A DNA stretch of 64,000 nt from Flectonema sp. DT1601 (Eukaryota > Euglenozoa > Diplonemea > Diplonemida > Diplonemidae), in NCBI GenBank assembly GCA_964019425.1, contig OZ025844.1, forward strand, positions 372,001 to 436,000, given 5' to 3'. Positions 22,259 through 37,084 of this stretch are shown one piece after another; positions within the stretch are counted from its first letter, which is position 1, and each line of letters opens with the position of its first letter. The position numbers and the translations under genes are program-made. Under the pieces are notes generated by a model. That model was given only the letters and a program-made list of their open reading frames with translations. It ran no database searches and had not been told where the DNA came from.

Positions 22259-25200
22259 TTACTTCTTATTTCCGGATCCTTCTTCCAACTTTCCACTCAA
22301 GTAAAAAACCCAACTCATTGGCACCGACGATGTTTCCAATTGACAAGAAACAGATAACTGTTTTTTTTTTTTTTGATTTTTTGATTTTTCAAAAAAAAAA
22401 AATTTCCCCCCAGAAAAAATCAGAAATTAAAAAGTTACCATACCTTGGCTTTTGGAAATGGTCCATCATCCGGAGAGTGTTTGTATGTGATCGCTATATT
22501 TACATCTTTCTTAGCAGGGATAACTTCAGTTGACTTGGCAACAGTAAATGATGGAGAGTCAGTAGTAAGCGAATAGGTGACGTTATCATTAAAAACATTT
22601 CTAAAAAGAACATTACGAGTTTGCATATTCTTACACTCAAATGGTCCTTGTCTCTGTGGTGATGTACACAATCCATGCAGAGCAATAACGTATGTTCCCC
22701 CAACTGGAGAGGATACCTCAAGCGTGTCCTTTGCTTCTCCTAACTTACAAGGTTCGAACGTGATGTCAAAAGCGAATTCTTCTCCTTCTGGTTTCGACGA
22801 TGCCGCAGCCTTGACAACCATTCCTCCTTGAGTCTTATAAAAAGAAGTTTTTGGATTAGAAAATTTACACGTGTAGTCACATGGAGTCCTGTTATAAAGT
22901 TAGTTGTTTGTTTTAAGAAAACAAATAACAAGACTGAAGGGAGATATTGATACATACTTTGCCAAACTACGCAGCCTCACCGTCAGCTGCTGTGAAGACC
23001 CAAGCGGAGATGAAAATCTTAGCGCCTTCTCTGGAACAGGCGGCATTGCTGTGAGGTCTAAAGCGTATAGGTATTCTCCTAATTCTGATGATCTGTTTGT
23101 TTTGTTGTTGTTGTTGTTGTTGTTGTTGTTTGTCATTTTCGGATACATAAAGTTAATATTTAAAGAAAGGGTTCCCAGCTGTAAAAAAAAAAACAAGAAA
23201 ACATACTTCAACACAAGTTTTGCTTGTTTTTCCGGAACAGCCACAAGAGGAAGGTACTCCACAGGCAAACGAGCAGCAGAACGGGGCTCAACTGTCAGTT
23301 TGTCGGGATGTGTTAATTCACCACCATGACCAGATGACGATACCTCAAGTGAGACAGGAATATCTAACGGACTTTCTATATAAATATCTTCTGAAAGCGC
23401 CTGTCGTGCTGCCGTCTTCATAACCAGACAACGTAAATTCTTTGGCGGCTTTATATTAAAAGTGATGTTGAAATATAAATACTCTTTACTGATTTCATCA
23501 ACAAATCTACTGGTTCCACGAATCCGACACTCTCTAAAACTTGTGAATGATAATTTATAATTTCTTGCTGCGTGAGGGGGAACATCAATAGAATGAGAAC
23601 CACTGATAGCGACAGAGGCATCAATAGGAATTGGGGTACCAGTTGCCGGGATAATCATAAAGTCGTGAACGACGCTAAATTTTTTCGACTGACCAAACCA
23701 GTTTCTTACTGGTAAGAGTAACACTTTAGAACTCTTTGCAGTTAGACTCTCCTCTATGTCATCCTCAGCAAGTGGAAGTGTTGCTTCTCCAGTCAAACTA
23801 AACATCATTTGCTTTGGATCTCCAGTAGGCAATGGAAAGAAGAGAGTTCCCTTATCGAAATCAATCTGATCACCATGTGATAAAGTCATCGATAACGGAG
23901 CATACGTTACTTCGACATCAGTAGTCTGACCAGCTGGGAGATATAATTTATCTGACACTGTCCAGTTGGTACTATCAAGAGCAGGTGATAATGACCAATC
24001 CTCTGATGATGTGTTTGTTAGTTTTATAATCTTTTTTGCCGTATCTCTGACGGGACATTTAAAACTAAACTCCTCAGCCACAGCAGGTCTCCTACTACAG
24101 ACTCCAACTAAAGACAATGGAAGAAGCTTTGTTACATTTGGTTGTACTGTAGCATCGATTATTTTAATAGAAACACTTCGATGTGATTCTGGTGTTGGAG
24201 CGACAGGCGCGAATGCAATCTCACAAGCCTGTTCACTGTGAGGCAGCATATGACCTGAACTTTGAGAGACTGAAAAACTACTTTCACTCAAATCTGGCCA
24301 TTGAAACGTCACAGGCACGTCACCAGTATTCATTATTAAAACTTTACGTGTCTGTCTAGTTCCTTGAACGACTGTTCCAAAACTGAGTGTTTTCTGATCT
24401 GCGTATACTTCCATACCGATAGACGATCCTAGTAGATTGGTAAAGTGTTTTCTTTGACCAGCGATAAGTGCTTTTATTGAATAATTAAACGGAGCAAGAC
24501 GAGTCCCAAGGGGAGGTTTAAAGGTGAAGTCTACAGAACGAATCTCCCTCGGCTTAAGAATAATTTCATCACTCGGACGAACTTGTACTAAATTCTGACG
24601 AATCAGTTCCGGTGGAAGGCTGTCAACTAAACTGAAAGGTGTTGGGATCTTCGACTTACAATGAACTCGAACACTTGCAAACTTTGTATCTCCAGCTCTC
24701 ACAGATCCGAAATTAACACTACTCGATTGTCCAACCGTGAGCTCTACTTTTGGTGTAGTTCCTTCTCCATAAATATGAACATTAACTTCATACATTCCAT
24801 TAATATCGAATGGTAGTATGGTATCAACCTTTCCCGTATCGGTTGGTTTAAAGGTAAATGTTACTTCCTTTCTGTCAGTGTAGACTCCATTCTCTCTAGT
24901 TCCAGCCTTTGATAATACTGTTGAAGTCGCGTCGTGTTCTAACCAAGAAGGTGTTTCAGCATTGCATTCAAAAGACACATCTGAAGCATCGTGATTAGTT
25001 ATTAGGAGTGTTGTTTGTTTTAGTGTTGCTACCATACTTGGGACGTATGTGAATTGTGGTCCCAAATCAATCTTCGTTGAACTAAAATGAACATTCGGCT
25101 GCACACCACTTCCCTGAACAATTATCGTGTATGATGATCCGTTCGTTACTTTGCAAGTTAATTTATAATTTTCAATTGTTAAAACTTTAAATGGACTAAA

Positions 25201-28200
25201 AGAAAGATCACAAATTGACTTTCCAGATCTGCCAACAGTGTCAATTTCACAGCTGAGAGCTACGACTGTCGAGGGCGCTCTAATCCACTTGTAGTCAAAG
25301 TGAAGTCTACCAGAATTTGTAACCACAATTTGCTTAACACTTTTACTGTTAATATGAACATTACCAAAGTCAATAACATTAACACCGTTGGGTGTCAATA
25401 GTTGTGTGGATCCATCTGAATTCTTTACAACAAGACTCTCATGAATAGAATAACCCTCTCCTTTTACATTGCAAGTCAGTTGATTACTTTTTCTTCTTAT
25501 ATTACAAGATAAATTACAATTGTACGGTTCTTCTGCAGTTGGTGAAAAGCAAACTTCAATTGGAATTGTACCGCTAGGCGGAATTGAACCTGACATTGGA
25601 TGTAACGTAACGCTGCCACGTGGAACATGAAAGGAGTAGTTGAACGGGATTGCTTCATGGTTTACGAGGCTTATGGTTTTCTTTGATTTAGCGCCGAGTA
25701 AAACTTGATCATAATTAACTCTGGTTGGTGTTAAGTATATATTAGGTTCCACTGTTCTACCCACAAGTAAGAATGGGATATTCACAGGGGTGAAGTACTG
25801 TCCTGGCTTTCCGATAGTTAGTTGCCAAAAAGCTTCCTGCAATTTCAGATTCTCAGAAAAAAATTCAAACTGAATTTCAGCTTGCTTTCCTGAATGAACA
25901 ACTCCCTTGAGAGTACTGCAAGTAAATTGTTTTTTTGAATGCTGACCGTCGCTAAGATCGGTCCAGTGGAACTCATAACTCATCGAAGTTGGATTTACAA
26001 GGTTGAATCTCCTAGTTGAGCGAACCTTTACACCAGTGCAATCAAATTCCAGTACTTTTGTTAATTTGTCAGAGAATTGTTGAGCAGCTGCAGCAGGTGT
26101 TGGGAGTTCTGGATTTCTCCTTCCGCCACTTAAATAGTCGGAGTCTGCGAGATCGAAGTGAACCAATGGACACTCAGCTGTTCCACTGAGTGGTATCTTT
26201 AACTGTTCGCTGTCTTCTTTTTGATTTGGTACAGTCGCAATCAACATTCCTTTATGAATATCAGTATCCATCGGAGAGTAGAGAACTCGGTATTGCTGTG
26301 TGTCGCCGGATTTTATTTGTGCAGACTGGGGTTCGATTCTGAAAGTCGGAGGAACTTGCGTAGTAGCTGGAAACATTTCCCAATTGCAGTCAAGAAGTAT
26401 TTTTCCATTATTCTTAACTGATAATGATATTGAACGAGTTTGAAATATTTTAGTGGTGGCGAAGTTCACACCAGTTTCTGTGTACAGTTTGTCTTCAGCA
26501 TCTGTAAGAAGTTCACACTTAGCATAATCACAAACAACTTTAACAAATAAATCTTTTAGAACAGGTGGTGGAGGTGTACCAGAACTAGACACCTCATCAA
26601 TAAATTTAAATTCTGGTTCAGGAGCAGTTTCAACAACCTTTCTAAATGGACGTCTACGTCTTTCAAGAGCTTTGTCTTCAGTGGAAGGATCATCTTGTTT
26701 TATAATAGATGCCTGTAGTTGATCTGAATCAGGAATGACATCAGTAGGCTCATCAACACTTGGAGTTGCTGCAGGAGTCATTTCTTGAACCCATCTAATG
26801 TTAGTCATTGCAGTATCCCAACTACTTGTTGTTGAAGGAACGATCTTCCAGAATTGAAGTGATAGTCTGACCTTATCGTTATCGACTGCTTCATTTGATG
26901 TGAATTCAATCAAAAAAGTTTTCTTATCCCCTGGGTAGATGTGACCCACAGCAGGGGTTATGGTGAATTTATCTGCGTGACCATCACCAGGCATCACCCA
27001 TGAGTATCTAATTATGTCATCACAATGACTTGATAATGTGAAGGATTTACTTGTTGATTTTCCGATACCACAATCACTTAGTGTGAGATAATTATCGCAG
27101 CCTTCGTTTAAATTCTCAAATAAAAGATCTTCGACATAACCTTCACCAGAAAGAGTTATAACTGTGTCCTCAAATATATTATTAGTTACTGACATTGTTA
27201 CTTTTGTTTCTTGAATGTCAGGTGTCAGCGGTGCAAAGTAAACCAAAAACGAATTAGACTCACCAGGAAGTAAATCATGATCATCATTTCTTGCTGGGAA
27301 TGTAAAGGCTGGAGACCTATCTCTTGACGGCATCGTAAATTTGAAATTAGCTGGTAGTTCACCAACATTTGTTACTTTAATGTATCGACTGTATTTCATG
27401 CCTACCATTGTTCGGTGGAAGACGAGTGTGTTTCCAGGCGGCTTTGGTTGATTGGTACCCTCAGCAGACTTAGCAACTGCAGGTGGTTTGTTCTTTAGCT
27501 TTGCATCAATAGGAGTATTGTCTACAACTATTCTTGGTGGTGGTAATGGTTGAAGTTCTACTTGTAGTTGAGGTAGAGATCCATCACCCCTGACTTCGAA
27601 TGTCAACTCACGAGTACCTGGATCTGTGCCATTATTGACAATCGCTTCGAACTGTGCAAAATACGATTTCAATTCAGTTGGTGAAAATGATATCTTCACA
27701 TATCGATGTTCATGTGGTGGAATTGTTGTCGTAACTTCATCAGTCGCAACACCACCCGGAGGTGTCGTCCAAAATGCTTTAAAAGCAGTCATCGCCTGAG
27801 AAGCAAGATCTGAATCACCCCTTTGTTTTATAGCAACATTAACAGTACAAGGAACAGTAAATGGATTACTAATTCGAAGTGATTCGACAACACTTTGTCT
27901 TGTGATGATTGGACCGAATGAGAACACTCGATCTTCTTTAGAATAAATAGATCGTAAGTTAGTACCTGGGTTTAGTCGAGTTACGATTTCTTGTTCTTCA
28001 AAGATTGTTTCTGATTCTGGGGAATTCAAATCAGCGTTAATTCCAGGAGCGCAAGACTCACCTTCCAGGAGAAGCGGTTCAGGATTTTCTGCTGGATTGC
28101 AGTCTTCTATGGAGATTCCTAATTTTTCAGTAAATACTTGAGACGCTGCTCCCTTTGGATCCAACTGAACAATTACCTCACGAGAGTCACCCGGTGCTAC

Positions 28201-31200
28201 TACTCCTTCACACGGTGATATCACAAAAGCACCCAATTCCAATTCACCTCCAGCACTGGCTCCCTGAGGGCTTGTCGCAGCAGGTTGCTTGCCAGGCTTC
28301 TTCGACTTCTTGTCAACTGGATCTGGTGTACTGGATACTTCAGGTGGTCCCTGAAGTAAATCGTATATCTTAAATCTTAAATCAAACGGACCATTGTTGA
28401 GAATGTCTAAAGGCATTTGTTTCTTATCATTGCAGAGACAAGGACCAAAGTTTAATCCGTGAGATGGGATGACTTGGAATTTTAGATTACGAGCCTCTAC
28501 TTCAACAGATAACGGTTTAGAACCAATCTCTTGAACATTACTTGGTATTGAAGTTAAATTTACTTCAGCAGATTGACTCAAACTATCTGAACACTTAAAG
28601 ATACTGATCTCAAACTCTGCCTTTGTCGCGTCTCTAAAGACGACTTCACTCTTACTTTCAAAGGTTATGTCGACCACTGTAGCAGCGTCTTTTGGTTTTA
28701 AAATCCCACAGTTGGGTTCTAAGCTGAATACTGCTGCGTATTTCTTCTTTAAGAAAACATTAAACAAGAACGGATATTTCCCCCTGTTCTGGAGTTTTAT
28801 CTGTTGTTTGTGTGGCATTCCCACCTTCACTAAACCGTTTTTACCAAAAGTGATTTCTTCAGTGCTCTCTAAGTAGACATCGTAGGCTTCTGCTTGAAGC
28901 TGAATAGGAATTGTTTGAGTGATTTGACCTTCCACGTCGTCTTTGATTAATAAAGTTAAATCGCATTTTAAAATGTCTGCTTTCGGTGCCATGAAAGTAA
29001 TTTTAATCTGATCGTTGTCTTTTGTTGAACCTGATTGTTCTAAGTGACCTTTGCTGATTATTGTTGGTTCGGATTTTTCAGGTTCATTCGGAGGTTTTTT
29101 ACCGCCCTTACCTACCTGAACGTCTGGAGCTTTTTCTGAAGTGTGAAGAGCTGAGTTGAGTAGATTTGTAGAGGATCCTTGAGTCGTTCCTGTCTGAGAT
29201 AAACATTCTACTTTGAATTCAGGTCTGATCCTCTTCGAGACATCTGTACTGTTAACAAGTTCCCATCTGAGAGGAACAGCCGTGATATTCGTTACAGTTA
29301 TTGTTCTGGTTGCTACCTCTTCCAATAATAATTTTGAGAAATCAATTTGTTTTCCGTTTGCGATATCAGTCGAATCTTCGATTCCATCTCCAGATAATTG
29401 TACTTCAGGACTACAACCCACACATGTTACATTAAGAATTAGAGGTCGAGGGTTGTTCTTTATCAGACCAACTAGTTGAATATCGTGGGTACCAACAGAA
29501 TCAGGAACGGCAGATATTTTTATTTTTTCTGATTCTCCCAATCCCAATGTTGTTGTTGATGGTTGAACTTGATAGGTCTTCTGATCAGCGCTGCCAAACA
29601 TCCAAGAAATTTCAGCTTCGAAAAAGGAATGATTTTGAATTGTTAGGTATTCACAAGTTTTTGAACCCTCATCACGAGTACCCACACCTGCTGATATTGA
29701 GTTTCTCTTTCCTGATGGTTGCTTTGATGTGTTTGGAACTTCTGCTGTGCGCACCAGGAGAGGACCGAAATCAAACTTCTGCTTCTTAATTGATTTCCTC
29801 GAAGCAAATATCAGTTTCGGGTCCCTCACAATATCCGGGTACTGGCTGGTGGCGGTGCATTTCAATGAAATTACTTGTTTGGAATCGACGATGCCGAACT
29901 CCACCACCTCTTCAAAGTTTTCACCCAAGGCTTGAGTTGCTTTAAATTGAAGTGTCAACTTTAGAGATTCAGACTCCTGAATAATCCAACGACTACGAGA
30001 TTTGTTTAACTGAATAGCATTCTTTAGATCTTCATCAACAGCTTGTTGATTTTGATTTGGTTTACCCTTTCCTGCTGTTGCACTGTCTTCCTGAATACTA
30101 ACGTGAGATGGAATTCCATATTTTGGATCAGTCAAAATAGTAAACCACGGACAAGGAGGTACGACTCTTGGAGCTACAGGTCTCTCAACTCTTAGTTTTG
30201 TATGAGGTGGTTTGATCGATAACAATTCATCAATACTCTCTTCTTCTGTTTGTATATTTGGTTTTGGTAAACTGTCGAACAACAGCGTCTCAACAACATC
30301 TTCAATACTTTTATTGTTGTCATTTAAACAAACAACTGTTTGGCTTACGGAGGAAAAAGCTTTCGCAATTTGATTATATTGTTTTATAAAAGTCTGGAGT
30401 GGTGTTAATTCTTCTTCAGGAGGACTTTCTTGTTCGGCTACCGGAGCGGTCTTTTTTGCTGGGGGTTTCTTTTTTGCGGCTTCTTCTTGCTCTGCAGCAA
30501 GCTTTGCTTGTTCTTCTTGTTGACAGAGGTCAAGTATCGTTGGTTGGTCGCTTTGTTCGTAAATGCGTTGGAGGTTTTCTCTATCGGCGGTTGCTTTTTT
30601 TGCTTCTCGTTTGCACTTGCGAGCTTTGAGAAGTTCCTGTTCGTATTCTCTGCGAGCTTGAGTCGTCATGGAGTCGAATGTGTCCTCAGATACTTCCGGC
30701 ATTTTGGACTTGCTGAGATTATCTAAGCAGTTTCGTTCATGAACTGAAGCTACTCGTAGATCAATACACCCTTCATCAATATCTAACACAACAAGATGAA
30801 TGGTCTGACCCTGTTGCTGCAATGACTCAGTCGAAAGAGTAACAGCCTTAGCAAGAATCGGAATATCACAAGCCTTGACAACTCTACTAGTAATCCCGTC
30901 GATAATACAACCAGTTTGTTGGTATAATTTCAATTTTTTTGATAATATATTTTTCAATCGATCTTCAGATGCCGGAGTAGCTGGAGATGAAGGCCAAGGA
31001 TCAATTAGGTCCTTAATATAATTACCATCAGCACAGTCAGTCTCCGTGCATGACAATAACAAATCATCCAACACAATCACAGGGCAGTGATAGTCTTTTG
31101 AAAGTTCCAATGAAACTGATGTCTTACCAGAATATCGAGGACCGTGAACAATTATGATTGGACTTGATGCTCCGAGAGGTGATGAAGTCTGTTTCAATCC

Positions 31201-34200
31201 TTTATTTGGTAAGTCCTTATCTGGGGTACCTGTCGTGTTGGTAACACCGTTTGGCGGTTGTGTTGGTGATGATGTGTCAGGTTCAGATGCAACAGCTCGA
31301 CTTAACTCATCATCATTAGCTTCCAAAAGACTAAAACATTGCTCTAATATTTCATCATCGAGAGAGCCTCCAACATCACGAGGAGGAAGATATCCAACAC
31401 CATCACTGTCATATATGTCAACAGCTCTAAGAATCTCTTCTTCAACTAAGTGAGCTTTATCAAATGCCAATGAGTAGATCTCTACTGGTGTGTTTGAGTT
31501 GTTCTTTAATTCAAATACCTGTTCCACTGTAACGAATGGCATCACTGGACCTAAATCAAGTACTGATGGTGTTACCACTACAGAAAGTTCTTCTCCTGTT
31601 CCTATACAAGGAATCTGAAGTATTCTCGGGTTTTGAGCAATCTTTATATTTAACATCCCATGAGTGACTCCCCCTTCGTGAGGTACAAACATCACTGTTA
31701 GGTTGCATTTTTGGTTGCTTGACAGAACTCCTCGTTCTGGTTTGCAGATAAATTGATTTTTCGGTTGATTTTTTTTAACATCAGCTCTAACTGACCAATC
31801 GCAAGGTAGCGGGAGAGGATTTTTAAATTGTAAAGAAATCACACGAGTCTCACCAACTGTTGTACCAAGAACTTTCTTTGATCCATCTGCTAAGAAAACT
31901 TCTGAATGAAAGTCGAGAGGCTGATCCAATGGTGAGTGAGAAACAGTTAGTTGAGGAACCATAATATAAGCTTTTATTTCTAGCATTATAACACCACCGG
32001 TTCTTATTTCAATTGGGATCGATAAAGTGTACGTTCCAAAAGTGACATCTTTAGCTTTTTCTCCTTTAGTTACCAATTGAACTTCTAAGGTCTGATCACC
32101 ATATGTTGGATGACCTGCTAGCTTTGATACTTTGTCTGGAGTTATTGAAATTCCACTCTGTTGAAATAATTTCTTATCAACAAAGAAGCTCAGCTGTGAA
32201 GGTGAAGTGTTCGTTATTTTTATTAATTTTCTTTTAACATCTCCTTTAACGACGGTTCCAAAATCAACTGAGAATGAGCTGACAATTGATTTTCCATCAG
32301 AACGTTTTGTTTGAGGGATGGAGACTTCGTTATCCGGATCTTTATTTTTTCCAGAATCACTTCCTCCAACTGGAAGGTAGGAATTGTTTAAGATATTTGC
32401 GAAATGAAGACGCTCAACCTCTTCGTCGATATCAGCAAGTTGCTTACCAAGATCACGATCTTCATTTTTAGATGTAAGTCCGTGTGATGAAGTAACAGTA
32501 GCGGATATAGTTAAGCCGGTTGGTACTCTCAGGAAATACCTACGACTGTCAGCTGCTAATAAGCTTTTTGCTTCTTCCACATATCGTTCGTATCCAGGAG
32601 GTTTAATGCGTGTGACACCAGGTCCAGAAATGATAGCCGAACTATATAAACCAATACCCCTCACGTGGATGCTGTGAGGTTCAAAGTGTGCGATGTGAAT
32701 CTGAAAAAGGTCTTCAACTTTTCGTGGCATTCTTGGATGTAGTCGGACTATTAACTTTGCTTTGTCTCCACCTTTTACGATTCCAGTTGGAGGGATTACT
32801 TCTATTGAATCCGATGGTTCGAATTGAGACGTGTCAACAGAATACGAAAACGATACTTTTCCAGAGTTGTGTAGCAGCAGTTCTCGTTCGCTGCTTTTGT
32901 CGTAGGCGACGGGTCCGAAATCGAGAGTTGTTTTATCGAATCGGAAGTGGATGTTGCATGCCTCACCATCAAGATTGACTAGGTATTCAGGACCTCCGTC
33001 TACTACTAAACTTGCTGCAGCACTAGCTCGTTTAACTGATTGTGAATAGTACACAACTTCTACTCGCTCAGATTCACCAGGTTTCAAGTATCCTCTGATT
33101 GGTAGCATATCAAAGGCTGTTAGACCTGTTGAGAATGGCACTACGGCCTCACCAGTTTGAAGCGGATCATCAAATGTCCATAAATAAGAAGCACTTACTC
33201 TACTAGTGTTTGTTATTGTGAGGTATTCTCTCTTCTCTGTTTCGTGTAAGATACATCCGAAATCAACAGACGCTGGAGTCGATAGTAACGCTCCTTGAGA
33301 ATTCGACAACGTCACATTTGGAAAAACAATATCGACTGCTAAGTCTACGTATTCTCTTTGAGGATGGTCTTTGTATGCGATTATCAATTTAGTTTTTAAC
33401 TTGTGAGATTGTTTATCCCCTCGATAGCCTGCATACAATCCGATATGAACTGTACACGACTCACCAGATTTTAATGAATACTCAGTCTTATCTATTGTGA
33501 TAGGATGACCAGCTTTAAGAGAGAAGTGTAATACCATGGGTGATATATTTCTAAGTGAAAGTGGCTTTGATTGGTTTAAGTCACCTCCAGTAACAGGTTC
33601 CCAAATATAATTATAAGAAAGGGATCGTTCACTCGGTTCGAGTAGGGGAACAACAAAGATACCAACAACTGTCGTTCTAAATACAACTTTGTGTGTTTTT
33701 GTTAATTTGCAAACTAATCTCTCAGTTGCTCTACCGACTCTGTCATGCGAACCCTCAACAACAAACTCTTGTTCACCTTTTCCTACTATCGTCGCTCTCT
33801 CTGGTGATATCGTGAAAGTGTACGGAAGCTCTCCTTCTTTTGGTTTTGATCGGTCATTATTCCAACTAATCTGTAATGGTCGTTTACCTTTATTATACAT
33901 TGTGAATGATTTCCTAGCACTAGTTGCAGTAAAAACACTTCCAAAATCGATGTCGTGATCCAAACTGATCGAAGGTACCAAAGTCGTTCCTGAACCAACA
34001 GCGGTTAGACTTACGACAATATCTTTTGAGTTAGCCACAGTAATTGTCAGCTCATCAGTAAACCTTGATGTATCGTCAAGAAAGGCATACACTGGAAGGG
34101 AATAGCTGCTTGATGGTGGAATAGTTGTTTCAACACACTTCAATGAGAAATATTTATTTTGTAATCTACAATTGAACACCGCCGGTATAGGACTCTCATT

Positions 34201-36417
34201 GCACAACTCAACCCTCTTTGAATGTTCTTTCAGTACAGTTATCTTACCGAAATCTAAAGAACTATTATCGATGGTTACAACAGGTCCGGTGATCCTAGCT
34301 GTCAGGGATACGGGTATTCTCTTTTCAGATCCCAAAACCCTGAGGTAAATAGGAAGGTGAACGGGACCCACTAACTTAGCCGTCAGAGTTATTTGAACCG
34401 AATGAATACTGTTGGCAGCAACAGTTCCTTTTTTATTATCAACTTTGACGTCTACTTTTCTCCTAATCGGATCATCGTCAGGAGGAAAACCCATATCGTA
34501 TTTACTCGATAGTTGTGTATCATTTCTAATTTCTAATTGCATATCATAAGGATATCCAACAAAACACATACCACCTCTTCCGAAATCTAAATTTTCTTGT
34601 ACTACGGTAATGTTTGGTACGATGCAGGATGCTTTAATTGGAATGGAATGAAGATTCTCACCAACGTCATCGATATCAACCACCAAATGAGCGTTATATT
34701 CCTGAACAGTATTCGATAAGAAGTCAAGAGTGATGGATTGCTTACCATGAGGTAGAACTAGTCCTTGTTGAGGAGCAGACGTGAACTCTCTTTCTCTTCC
34801 TTGATCCTCAGGTATCCGCAGTCTGAATTGCATCGGAATTTCAGAGGTGTTCACAAGTGAGAACATTCTTCGATGAAGAAAGTTATATGAAACATTTCCA
34901 AAATCTATCTCATCGGTATCGAAGTGGAATGTTGGACCAATTACTCTTCCCTTGAAATAGAGTCCTAGGTCTGTACGCGATCCCTGAATGTGAAAATGAA
35001 ACGCCTCATTCAAGATACCAATCACGTCACTGCAAAACGCAATACCAATGGTTTGAGATTCACCTGGAGGAACTGTTCCGTGAGAGGGTTTAAATTTGAA
35101 TTTATCAGCGAAAATAGAAGTCGCGACATTTAATGAAAACCTCGCGTGAATGGAACCCGTGTTCTCTAACATTACTTCGTAGTGATGAATGCTATTTATA
35201 AATATATCTCCTAAATCTAGTGCATTATAACTAAAGTGACATTTTGGACCGATTCCTTGACCCTTAAGTGACACAGGTAGACGCTCATTACGACCAACGA
35301 CGTCAAGGTACGCTCCTACTTCACATGTTGTTGCAAGCTGAGGGTTGAAGGTTACCAACATATCTCTTTGACTGTGAGCTGGTAAGACGCCCTTTAGAGG
35401 TTCTATGGAGAAATAATCGTGTTCGAAGACAAGTGACCCACGCTCAAGATCATTCCACTTTGCTTTACATTGTTTGCTTAAGGTTCTTAATTCTCTTGTC
35501 GTTGCCATACTCGCATTGGATTTCAAACTCTGACTGGACATTGATGTCACCAACAGTTCTTTTTGAACTGATTCTTTAATACGAAGTTGTTCTCGTAGTC
35601 GGTCTTTTTCATCTTCTTCGTCTTCTGCGGTTGGCTGAGCTTTCCATTGAAAGTCGATCGTCACATTACTTTTGTTATAAAGTGTTATAATTCCTTGACG
35701 TTCGAGTGATATGAATGTCGGATCTAAAACGAGTGATTTGCTACTGAGAGAAACGTTGACTGTTTGAGACTCACCAAGTAAACGAACACATTGAACGTCA
35801 CCATTTTGATAAGAGACTATCATTTCTCCTTTATATCTCGCGCATTGCATCGGTTGAAAGAAAAGAGACATTTGAATACCCTGGTCCTGATCAAGAGTTC
35901 CAGAAGTCGGAACTACCGACCACGGTTCTGACACTGCAATGGTCCAAGACGTTTGTTTGATTCCAATGTTTCTGATATACAAAACTTTCTCTGTTTTAAA
36001 CTTAACTGGAGTCCTTGGAAACGAATACTGAGACGGGAGATCAAGCTTACCACGAGATGCATAAGCTCTAACCTGAACCTTGAATCTCTCACTCTCTGTT
36101 ACTACAGTCAGATCACATTCATAATCAGCATCTTCTTCTGGTCTGAAAGCAACAGTATACGAAATACTGAGACCTGCAGCTACTTTCAATGTATTTGATG
36201 TAGTTCTCGGTTCTGATAATTTAAAGAATCGACTTTCCGGAGAGAGAACTTTCACAGACTTGGCAGTCTTTGTTTGATTTTTAAATGAGAATGGTGTTTC
36301 GTAAACCTTAAAAGGCTCATAATTCTTAAACACGATCTCTGGAGGAGTTACGACGAATGTAATGTCTTGTTGCAACACCATCTGTGTATCCATTGAGGGA
36401 GCATTTTCTGTTAACAT
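22259..36417 (-). CDS. HYDIN-like central-apparatus protein, 4 exons
   Basis: HYDIN is a giant protein of the ciliary central pair (C2b projection) made of repeated ASH/MSP-type immunoglobulin-like domains. Exons are 23207-36417, 22958-23092, 22444-22888 and 22259-22357, predicting 4629 residues. Introns are 23093-23206, 22889-22957 and 22358-22443. Many repeats show the ASH signature, such as LDFGKI/VDFG followed by NTS, PxxG and FxP. Near residue 1755-1775 an internal nucleotide-kinase-like P-loop (GPRYSGKTS) follows the position seen in animal HYDIN. The last exon supplies the ending LSVSCQLETSSVPMSWVFYL. The first cis intron has no in-frame stop, so retention would insert 38 residues. The ATG at 36417 is used; the ATG at 36393 is possible. 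A leader acceptor (TTTTTTTCTAACAG) ends at 36459. A motile flagellum is implied. Confidence 0.93.
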
Positions 36418-37084
36418 TGAAGGGGTTAGGGGGAAGGAGGGGGATTGGTTTTTTCAACCTGTTAGAAAAAAACGATGAACCAAAAGAAACAAAGCAATCA
36501 CAGTCACTCACAGGAACAATACCGCAGTCAGACCATACCTGGTAGAAGTAAGAATAATGCAAAACCACTGAAAAGGTATAAACTGCGCGAGAACAAAGCG
36601 AACGCGCCACACATGCACAGGCTGAAAACATAACTACCTTCACCCAAGAACCATATAAAGAGATAGAAGTCTGAAATCTGACAGTCAACACACTTCCGTT
36701 ATTCATAAATCGAAATAGAATTCTTTTTTTTTCTTCTCTTTTTCAAAAAAAAGAATAAAGCCTCTGCTCGCATGAAGGTATATCAAAAAAAGCCGTCACA
36801 GGTTAGGGATTCTTATGGTGAACACATAAAATAAATTAACTGAGAATTTCGTGGAATAACTTATGAACACAATCGAAGCACATAATTATAATTATTGTAC
36901 TTTACAATAATAACAATCACACGATGGGAAGTAATGAAGGAAAAGTTTTTTTTTTTTTTTCATCAAAGATTTGTCATGTTTGAAATAGGACACTCGTTTT
37001 ATATCTCAGAAATCAAATATAAAAATAAAAAATAAAAAATAGTTTGGCTGAACAGCCTGAGATTCTCTAACGTGTCCTTCGTAA
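36418..37084. other. Intergenic spacer
   Basis: Spacer between the PUB-protein stop and the HYDIN-like start. It holds the clear pyrimidine-rich acceptor just upstream of HYDIN (AG 36459-36460), a second C/T-rich stretch at about 36420-36445, and a poly(T) run near 36946-36960. The minus-strand frame at 36326-36706 overlaps the HYDIN 5' end and looks spurious. Confidence 0.55.

Noticed and set aside
22900-23330. Asparagine run in the HYDIN-like protein as a true coding repeat
   Set aside because: The (AAC)n tract lies in a segment bounded by GTATGT and AACAG; removing it rejoins conserved HYDIN-like sequence, so it is read as an intron.
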